A DNA stretch of 7,614 bases from CAG-841 sp963614875. GTDB lineage: Bacteria; Bacillota; Clostridia; Oscillospirales; CAG-272. Below, piece after piece: positions 1-4,676 of this stretch (its first letter is position 1; every line of letters begins with the position of its first letter). Location of the stretch: contig CAVEFC010000049.1 in the NCBI GenBank assembly GCA_963614875.1, positions 1-7,614 of the forward strand. The letters are read 5' to 3'. Position numbers and translations under genes: made by a program. A model generated the notes under the pieces. That model was not told the origin of the DNA and did no database searches. It saw nothing but the letters and a program-made list of their open reading frames with translations.

Positions 1-4
1 GCCT

Positions 5-19
5 TATAATAGTTATAAT
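5..19 (+). promoter_or_regulatory. candidate -10 elements for the 98-aa gene
   Basis: Two perfect TATAAT hexamers lie at 5-10 and 14-19, 24 to 38 bases before the start codon at 43. Either could be a sigma-A -10 box. The matching -35 would fall outside the window, so only half of the promoter can be judged. The A/T-rich local sequence could produce one of these hexamers by chance. Confidence 0.35.
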
Positions 20-42
20 GAAAACTGAAAGGTCTGATAAAA

Positions 43-339
43 ATGAGCGAAAACAAAGCGCTGCTGGACGGAAAATATCTTATGTATAAGGGCAAACCAC
101 TTGTCCGTGAAAAAAATGTAATAGTGTATGGAGATATGAAGGATAGGTTTTATCTTTTCCTTATGATCCTTACGGAAAAAACACTTGATGACGGAAAGAA
201 GGTTCCCGATTCAATACTTATTCAGGTGCTTGATACGGACGGAAAAATAATCAAGCAGGGACAAAAGAACGGTCTTTACGACGCTATGGATATAGGCACA
301 ATATGGCTTGAAAGAGCAATTGCCGATTCAAAAAAATAA
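43..339 (+). CDS. small conserved-looking protein of unknown function (98 aa)
   Basis: I do not recognise a named family. The protein is soluble-looking, with no signal peptide, no transmembrane segment and no cysteine. It alternates short charged and hydrophobic stretches, as expected for a small beta-rich domain (residues about 10-70, including VIVYGDM, FYLFLMIL and SILIQVLD) followed by a C-terminal helix (DIGTIWLERAIADS). The ATG at 43 is preceded by GAAAGG at 27-32, a usable ribosome binding site about 10 bases upstream. An intrinsic terminator hairpin follows within six bases of the stop, which supports a real, independently transcribed gene. It converges on ileS and shares no obvious function with it. 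The coding call is well supported; no function can be assigned from sequence alone. Confidence 0.8.
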   Translation: MSENKALLDGKYLMYKGKPLVREKNVIVYGDMKDRFYLFLMILTEKTLDDGKKVPDSILIQVLDTDGKIIKQGQKNGLYDAMDIGTIWLERAIADSKK

Positions 340-344
340 GATAA

Positions 345-377
345 AAAAGAAGTCTGTGCGCCGCACAGACTTCTTTT
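345..377 (+). terminator. intrinsic terminator of the 98-aa gene
   Basis: A 15-bp perfect stem (345-359 with 363-377) closes on a GCC loop. The 5' arm begins with A residues and the 3' arm ends in TTCTTTT, so on the + strand it forms a hairpin with a U-rich 3' side. It starts five bases after the TAA stop at 337-339. The A-rich 5' arm means it could also act on the opposite strand, as a second stop for ileS transcripts. Confidence 0.85.
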
Positions 378-383
378 GCAAAT

Positions 384-413
384 AAAAAGCAACGGTTTTC
401 GCCGTTGCTTTTT
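384..413 (-). terminator. intrinsic terminator of ileS (bidirectional)
   Basis: Twelve Watson-Crick pairs (384-395 with 402-413), plus a closing G.T, surround a four-base loop. Read on the minus strand it lies 10 bases beyond the ileS stop and its 3' arm ends in TTTTT followed by ATTT, a classical Rho-independent terminator. The + strand reading also ends in a T run, so this hairpin and the one at 345-377 back each other up between the convergent genes. Confidence 0.85.
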
Positions 414-423
414 GCTTTTGTTA

Positions 424-3400
424 TCAGAGCTTTTCGACTCCGAGTTTTACCTGCTGACCGTTGAGATCCCAATCCTTTGAGGCGGCAAATTCCGTATCAA
501 AGACGACATCCTTTGCGAGAACCTCGCCCTTTATTTCGTCGAAATTCTTTTTTACAATGTCTTTGATTATTTCGCTGCCGGAAAGATAAACGCGGATATT
601 GTCCATAACTTCAAAGCCGCTTTCCTTGCGCATTGTCTGGATCTTTGAAACAAGCTCGCGCATATAGCCTTCTTCAATAAGCTCGGGCGTGAGGTTCGTA
701 TCGAGAACGACCGTAACGCCGTGATCTGAGTTTGAAGCAAAGCCGGACTTCTGCGCCGATTCTATAAGCAGATCTTCTTCGGAAAGCTCAGCCTTTGTAT
801 CGCCGAGATCGAGAGAAAGAACGCCGTTTGCTTTAAGCTCCGCCATTGCGGCATTGCCGTCAACGGAGGAGAGAAGCTCGCGTATTTTGCCGAGATATTT
901 TCCGTATTTCGGCCCGACCGTGCGGAGCTGAGGCTTGAAGGAGTACGTTGTGAAAGCGCTTACATCGCTTGCGAATTCAACGCTTTTTACGTTCAGCTCG
1001 TCGGCGATTATATCGGTGAAATATTTCGGAAGAGTATAATCGGCTTTGATATACATCTTGGCTATCGGCTGACGGTTTTTGATCTGCGCGGTATTTCTGC
1101 ACGCGCGGCCGAGAACGACGATGTCGAGAACATCCTCCATGCGTTCTTCAAGCTCGCTGTCGATATAGCTTTCGTTTGCCACGGGGAAGTCGCAAAGGTG
1201 AACGCTTATCGGGGCGGTCTTGTCAACGCTGCAAACGAGATTTCTGTATATCTCGTCGGTCATAAACGGTATCATGGGTGCGGCGACCTTGGAAACGGTC
1301 ACAAGCGCCGTGTAAAGCGTCATATAAGCGTTTATCTTGTCCTGCTCCATACCCGGAGTCCAGAAGCGTTCGCGGCTTCTGCGGACGTACCAGTTTGAAA
1401 GCTCATCGACAAAATTGTCAAGCGCACGGGCGGTTTCCGTTATCTTGTATGTGTCAAGATCGGCATCGACCGTTTTTATAAGCGTTGAAAGCTTTGAAAG
1501 CAGCCATTTGTCCATAACGGAGAGCTTGTCGTAATCAAGGGTGTATTTTGTCGGATCGAAATTGTCTATGTTGGCATAAAGCACAAAGAACGCATATGTG
1601 TTCCACAGCGTGCCCATAAACTTTCTCTGTCCCTCTATAACGGCGTCATCGTGGAATCTGTTCGGAAGCCACGGTGCGCTGTTTGAATAGAAATACCAGC
1701 GGATTGCGTCCGCACCGTGCTTTTTGAGAGCGTCGAACGGATCGACCGCGTTGCCCTTTGATTTGGACATTTTCTGTCCGTGCTCGTCCTGAACGTGCCC
1801 TAAAACGATAACGTTCTGATACGGAGCCTTGTTGAAAAGGAGGGTACTTTCCGCAAGAAGCGAATGGAACCAGCCTCTTGTCTGGTCAACGGCTTCGGAT
1901 ATGAACTGAGCGGGGAACTGTTTTTCAAAAAGCTCTTTGTTTTCAAAGGGATAGTGATACTGCGCGAAGGGCATTGCGCCGGAGTCGAACCAGCAGTCAA
2001 GCACTTCGGGAACGCGGTGCATTTCTTTGCCGCATTCGGGACATTTTATTGTTATTTCGTCTATATAAGGGCGGTGAAATTCAACGGTTTTTGCTTTTTC
2101 GTTGCCGCTCATTTCGTAAAGCTCTTTGCGGCTGCCTATGCAATGACGGTGTCCGCATTCGCATTCCCATATCGGCAGAGGAGTACCCCAATAACGATTT
2201 CGGGAGATTGCCCAGTCCTGAATGTTTTCAAGCCAGTTGCCGAAGCGTCCCTTGCCGATGGATTCGGGTATCCAGTTTATCGTATTGTTGTTGCGGATAA
2301 GATCGTCCTTTACGGCTGTTTCGCGGATATACCACGATTCTCTTGCGTAGTAGATAAGGGGAGTGTCGCATCTCCAGCAATGAGGATAGCTGTGTTCAAA
2401 TTTGGGCGCGTCAAAGAGAAGTCCTTTTGCGCGCAGATCGTCAAGCACCATGGGATCGGCTTTCTTTACGAACACGCCAGCATAGGGCGTTTCGGCTGTC
2501 ATATTGCCTTTGCTGTCCACAAGCTGAACAAAGGGAAGATCGTATTTCTTTCCGACCTTCGAGTCATCCTCGCCGAATGCGGGCGCGATATGAACGACGC
2601 CGGTACCGTCAGTCAGGGTTACATACGAGTCGCAGACAACGTAATAAGCCTTTTTGCCCTGCTTTTTGCAGATATCGACGGCGCAGTCGAAAAGAGGCTC
2701 ATATTCTTTATATTCAAGCTCTTTTCCCGTGAATGTTCCGAGAATTTCGTAGGCGGGAGCGCCGTCCTTTGCGAGCTTTCCGAGAACCGTGTCCAGAAGC
2801 TCCTTTGCCATATAGTAGGTGTAGCCGTCCGCGGCTTTGACCTTTGCATAGGTATATTCGGGATTTACGCAGAGCGCGACGTTCGAGGGAAGAGTCCACG
2901 GGGTTGTCGTCCACGCGAGAATATATGCGTCCTCGCCGACAACCTTGAAGCGTGCGATGGCGGAACGCTCCTTTACGTCCTTGTATCCCTGCGCGACCTC
3001 CGCGCTTGAAAGCGGCGTTCCGCAGCGCGGGCAGTAAGGAACTATCTTGAAGCCTTTGTAAAGCAGTCCCTTGTCCCAGATCTGACGGAGTGCCCACCAT
3101 TCAGATTCGATATAATCGTCGTGATAGGTTACATACGGATGCTCCATATCGGCCCAGAAGCCGACGGTGCCGGAGAAGTCCTCCCACATGCCTTTGTATT
3201 TCCAGACGCTTTCCTTGCATTTATCTATAAAAGGAGCTATGCCATACTGCTCTATCTGATCCTTTCCGTCAAGACCGAGCTGCTTTTCAACCTCTATTTC
3301 AACGGGAAGTCCGTGTGTGTCCCAGCCGGCTTTGCGCGGAACATAATAGCCTTTCATTGTGCGGTATCTCGGTATCATATCCTTGATGACGCGCGTGAGA

Positions 3401-3576
3401 ACGTGACCTATGTGAGGCTTGCCGTTGGCTGTGGGGGGACCGTCATAAAAGGTGTAAACCTTTGATCCTTTGCGCTGCTCCATGCTTTTCTCAAAGATGT
3501 GATTTTCTTTCCAGAATTCGAGCGTCTTTTTTTCTCTGTCCACGAAGCCGAGATTTGTGGAAACGCTTTCAAACAT
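424..3576 (-). CDS. ileS: isoleucyl-tRNA synthetase, type 2 (IleRS2-like)
   Basis: Class I aminoacyl-tRNA synthetase (cytosolic) that activates isoleucine with ATP and charges tRNA-Ile. The 1050 residues show the full family layout. The first Rossmann half carries the HIGH signature (H55-H58). A CP1 editing insertion follows, with the TTTPW motif at 223-227 and GEDD at 335-338; in this family it hydrolyses misactivated valine. Cysteine pairs lie at 182/185, 400/403, 472/474 and 512/515. The second catalytic half carries CWFDSG (528-533) and the KMSKS loop (602-606). A helical anticodon-binding domain runs from about 690 to 850, followed by a C-terminal extension. The motifs PTANGKPHIGH, RKAGWDTHGLP and NRYWGTPLPIW, the length near 1050 (E. 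coli IleRS has 938), and the absence of any cysteine after C826, hence no C-terminal zinc ribbon, point to the type-2 clade. Type-2 enzymes are typically poorly inhibited by mupirocin. The ATG at 3576 is fixed by GGAGG at 3584-3588, seven bases upstream. Expression is controlled by the T-box leader just upstream. Confidence 0.98.
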   Translation of the reverse strand: MFESVSTNLGFVDREKKTLEFWKENHIFEKSMEQRKGSKVYTFYDGPPTANGKPHIGHVLTRVIKDMIPRYRTMKGYYVPRKAGWDTHGLPVEIEVEKQLGLDGKDQIEQYGIAPFIDKCKESVWKYKGMWEDFSGTVGFWADMEHPYVTYHDDYIESEWWALRQIWDKGLLYKGFKIVPYCPRCGTPLSSAEVAQGYKDVKERSAIARFKVVGEDAYILAWTTTPWTLPSNVALCVNPEYTYAKVKAADGYTYYMAKELLDTVLGKLAKDGAPAYEILGTFTGKELEYKEYEPLFDCAVDICKKQGKKAYYVVCDSYVTLTDGTGVVHIAPAFGEDDSKVGKKYDLPFVQLVDSKGNMTAETPYAGVFVKKADPMVLDDLRAKGLLFDAPKFEHSYPHCWRCDTPLIYYARESWYIRETAVKDDLIRNNNTINWIPESIGKGRFGNWLENIQDWAISRNRYWGTPLPIWECECGHRHCIGSRKELYEMSGNEKAKTVEFHRPYIDEITIKCPECGKEMHRVPEVLDCWFDSGAMPFAQYHYPFENKELFEKQFPAQFISEAVDQTRGWFHSLLAESTLLFNKAPYQNVIVLGHVQDEHGQKMSKSKGNAVDPFDALKKHGADAIRWYFYSNSAPWLPNRFHDDAVIEGQRKFMGTLWNTYAFFVLYANIDNFDPTKYTLDYDKLSVMDKWLLSKLSTLIKTVDADLDTYKITETARALDNFVDELSNWYVRRSRERFWTPGMEQDKINAYMTLYTALVTVSKVAAPMIPFMTDEIYRNLVCSVDKTAPISVHLCDFPVANESYIDSELEERMEDVLDIVVLGRACRNTAQIKNRQPIAKMYIKADYTLPKYFTDIIADELNVKSVEFASDVSAFTTYSFKPQLRTVGPKYGKYLGKIRELLSSVDGNAAMAELKANGVLSLDLGDTKAELSEEDLLIESAQKSGFASNSDHGVTVVLDTNLTPELIEEGYMRELVSKIQTMRKESGFEVMDNIRVYLSGSEIIKDIVKKNFDEIKGEVLAKDVVFDTEFAASKDWDLNGQQVKLGVEKL

Positions 3577-3619
3577 TTTATAACCTCCGAAAAATTTGAT
3601 ACGATTTTATTTTCTGCGG

Positions 3620-3658
3620 AAAACAAAAAGCTCCGCCCCGCGCATAAACGGGACGGAG
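3620..3658 (-). terminator. T-box-controlled terminator upstream of ileS
   Basis: Ten pairs including one G.T (3649-3658 with 3631-3640) enclose an eight-base loop and are followed by TTTTTGTTTT. It lies 44 bases before the ileS start codon. Its 5' arm is the same segment used by the antiterminator, so termination is expected when tRNA-Ile is charged. Confidence 0.9.
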
Positions 3659-3684
3659 AACAAAAAGCTTCCGCTACCACCCGC
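3649..3684 (-). promoter_or_regulatory. T-box antiterminator helix
   Basis: Helix A1 is CGGG (3680-3683) with CCCG (3649-3652). Helix A2 is CGGA (3670-3673) with TCCG (3654-3657). They flank a bulge beginning UGGU (3676-3679). UGGU complements an ACCA acceptor end, as expected for tRNA-Ile with discriminator A73. The 3' strand is also the 5' arm of the terminator, so the two structures exclude each other, which is the defining switch of T-box leaders. Confidence 0.85.
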
Positions 3685-3773
3685 AGAGCATACGCAAATA
3701 TGCCTCTCATATTACGGTGAGAAACCGTCGGCGCTTAGTCGGCTTTCGCCTTTCTGCGTCGCGACTCGGAAGT

Positions 3774-3776
3774 GAT
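3774..3776 (-). promoter_or_regulatory. T-box specifier codon AUC (Ile)
   Basis: On the 3' side of stem I the RNA reads AAUAUCACU. AUC sits about eight bases from the closing helix of stem I and is followed by a purine, as in known specifier loops. AUC encodes isoleucine, matching the downstream ileS. The overlapping triplet UAU (Tyr) lies two bases upstream (3778-3776), but it does not fit the gene or the position as well. Confidence 0.85.
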
Positions 3777-3890
3777 ATTCGCCGTCCGCTTTTATCGCCG
3801 ACCTTTCACCGCCGTCGGCTCGCTTTGGATAAAATTCTGCGTGGCTACTGTCTTCGTCACAGTCTTTGACAGGTTTATTTAACTCTTAAC

Positions 3891-3919
3891 ATTATATTTT
3901 AATTAAACGCAATTGTCAA
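3891..3919 (-). promoter_or_regulatory. ileS promoter, consensus sigma-A type
   Basis: TTGACA (3914-3919) and TATAAT (3891-3896) both match consensus exactly and are separated by exactly 17 bases. The predicted start of transcription is near 3884-3886, just ahead of T-box stem I. It begins 32 bases after the stop of the QueG-like gene, so ileS has its own strong promoter with control exerted downstream by attenuation. Confidence 0.93.
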
Positions 3920-3951
3920 GTGATTTTTACGATTATTAAGCATAAATACGC

Positions 3952-4617
3952 TTATTTGTTGTAAGGACAGACGCTTATGCATATTCCGCAGACAGCGCCT
4001 CTGCCGATATTTTTATATGTTTTCATATGCTCTGAGCATTTCTTTGCGTCGAAAATAGTGCTTCTTTCCGCGCCGTTTATATAAAGCTCACCTGTTATCG
4101 CGCCGGCTGGACAGGCGTTTTTGCATATCTGACAGTCACCGCAAAGGCAGGGCATTATCTCCTTCTGTGCGGAAAGAGGCATATCGGTAAGCACGGTCGC
4201 AAGTCTTACGGCGGAGCCGTATTCGGTGATGAGAAGTCCGTTCTTGCCTATAAATCCGAGTCCGGACAGAACGGCTCCCGTTTTGTGCGGAAAGATTCCT
4301 CTGTATTCGTCTTTTTTGTCGGGCGTGCTTTGCGACGCCGCCACGGGAAGCGCAAGATATCCCGCGTTTTCTATAAACGAAACCGCGTCGAGCGCGATGC
4401 TGTCAAGCTTTGCGTTTGTCGCGCGATAATGCTGAAAATATTCCATTGTCGGCGCACCGTTTATTGTCTTTATAACGGCTCGCGAAAGCTTTCTTACTAT
4501 TGTCACGGCATATTCGTATTCGGGATGATCGACAGATCTGTTTTCGCCGAGTGATGAAAAACCGACAAGGTCTGCCCCTGCTTCTTTCAGTATTTTTTCA
4601 AGCTCTTTTTCGTACAT
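3952..4617 (-). CDS. short QueG-like (COG1600-type) double [4Fe-4S] cluster protein
   Basis: The C-terminal part holds two ferredoxin-like cluster motifs. One is C159-x2-C162-x2-C165-x3-C169-P. The other is C210-x2-C213-x3-C217-P, with C194 in the place where QueG-type proteins supply the remaining ligand. Upstream, the stretch KTGAVLSGLGFIGKNGLL (112-129) followed by a TDMPL segment (144-148) matches the characteristic core of epoxyqueuosine reductase and its relatives. QueG makes queuosine in tRNA using cobalamin and two [4Fe-4S] clusters, but it is usually well over 300 residues with an extra C-terminal region. This protein is 221 residues, stops directly after the second cluster (CPYNK) and has a shortened N-terminal domain. 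I therefore call it a QueG-like redox protein rather than QueG itself. There is no signal peptide; it is probably cytosolic. The ATG at 4617 is set by GGAGG (4626-4630), eight bases upstream. No queuosine gene lies nearby. Confidence 0.85.
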   Translation of the reverse strand: MYEKELEKILKEAGADLVGFSSLGENRSVDHPEYEYAVTIVRKLSRAVIKTINGAPTMEYFQHYRATNAKLDSIALDAVSFIENAGYLALPVAASQSTPDKKDEYRGIFPHKTGAVLSGLGFIGKNGLLITEYGSAVRLATVLTDMPLSAQKEIMPCLCGDCQICKNACPAGAITGELYINGAERSTIFDAKKCSEHMKTYKNIGRGAVCGICISVCPYNK

Positions 4618-4619
4618 AT

Positions 4620-4665
4620 AAAAAACCTCCGCCGTTTTTGCAGATTATAACACAAAACGGCGGAG
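4620..4665 (-). terminator. PBP terminator whose 3' arm carries the next gene's RBS
   Basis: A perfect 12-bp inverted repeat (4654-4665 with 4627-4638) encloses a 15-base loop and is followed by a G and six U residues (4620-4625). It begins 12 bases after the PBP stop, so it is a good intrinsic terminator for the PBP gene. The 3' arm contains the GGAGG (4626-4630) used by the QueG-like gene, and the U tract forms part of that gene's RBS-to-start spacer. Any transcript reading through from the PBP gene would have this RBS paired. Confidence 0.8.
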
Positions 4666-4672
4666 TCTGCAA
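4644..4672 (-). promoter_or_regulatory. extended -10 promoter for the QueG-like gene
   Basis: The loop of the terminator hairpin contains TGTTATAAT (4644-4652), a perfect TGnTATAAT extended -10. Seventeen bases upstream is TTGCAG (4667-4672), which matches the -35 consensus only in its TTG. Predicted initiation near 4637 would give a leader of about 20 bases that lacks the hairpin 5' arm and so leaves the RBS exposed. The assignment is by motif only. Confidence 0.6.
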
Positions 4673-4676
4673 GTAT

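Larger units (their letters stand above)
3620..3886 (-). promoter_or_regulatory. T-box riboswitch leader of ileS (tRNA-Ile sensing)
   Basis: The transcribed leader has the parts of a T-box RNA in order. Stem I is closed by GACT/AGTC (3861-3864 with 3763-3766), followed by the GACGAAGACAGTA region typical of the kink-turn. Its apical hairpin is GCCGAC/GTCGGC (3814-3819 with 3797-3802), with a GGTGAAA-type loop. The specifier is AUC followed by A (3774-3776). Stem II-type hairpins follow (GGCGAAAGCC; ACGG...CCGT). Stem III is GCATA/TATGC (3699-3703 with 3688-3692). The T-box itself, GCGGGTGGTAGCGG, is at 3671-3684. In this class, uncharged cognate tRNA pairs its anticodon with the specifier and its NCCA end with the UGG-containing bulge. 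That stabilises the antiterminator and permits synthetase expression. The outer limits are approximate: the 5' end is inferred from the promoter and the 3' end is the terminator T run. Confidence 0.95.

Noticed and set aside
655..700. Cysteine-rich PBP tail considered as an unusual metal- or disulfide-binding domain
   Set aside because: These residue positions refer to the PBP protein (about 655-812), not to window bases. Similar SGxxxxxxC tails occur in many clostridial PBP1A proteins, so this is expected variation rather than a novel fusion.
1864..3009. Long open frame (381 codons) antisense to ileS
   Set aside because: It lies wholly opposite a highly conserved ileS, has no convincing ribosome binding site or promoter, and its translation (many Phe, Cys and Arg residues, no recognisable domain) looks like the shadow of codon bias in ileS.
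3937..3954. Small hairpin at the stop of the QueG-like gene (TAAGCG/TGCTTA)
   Set aside because: Only five to six pairs including a wobble, and no U tract follows. It is too weak to call a terminator, so read-through from the QueG-like gene into the T-box leader remains possible.
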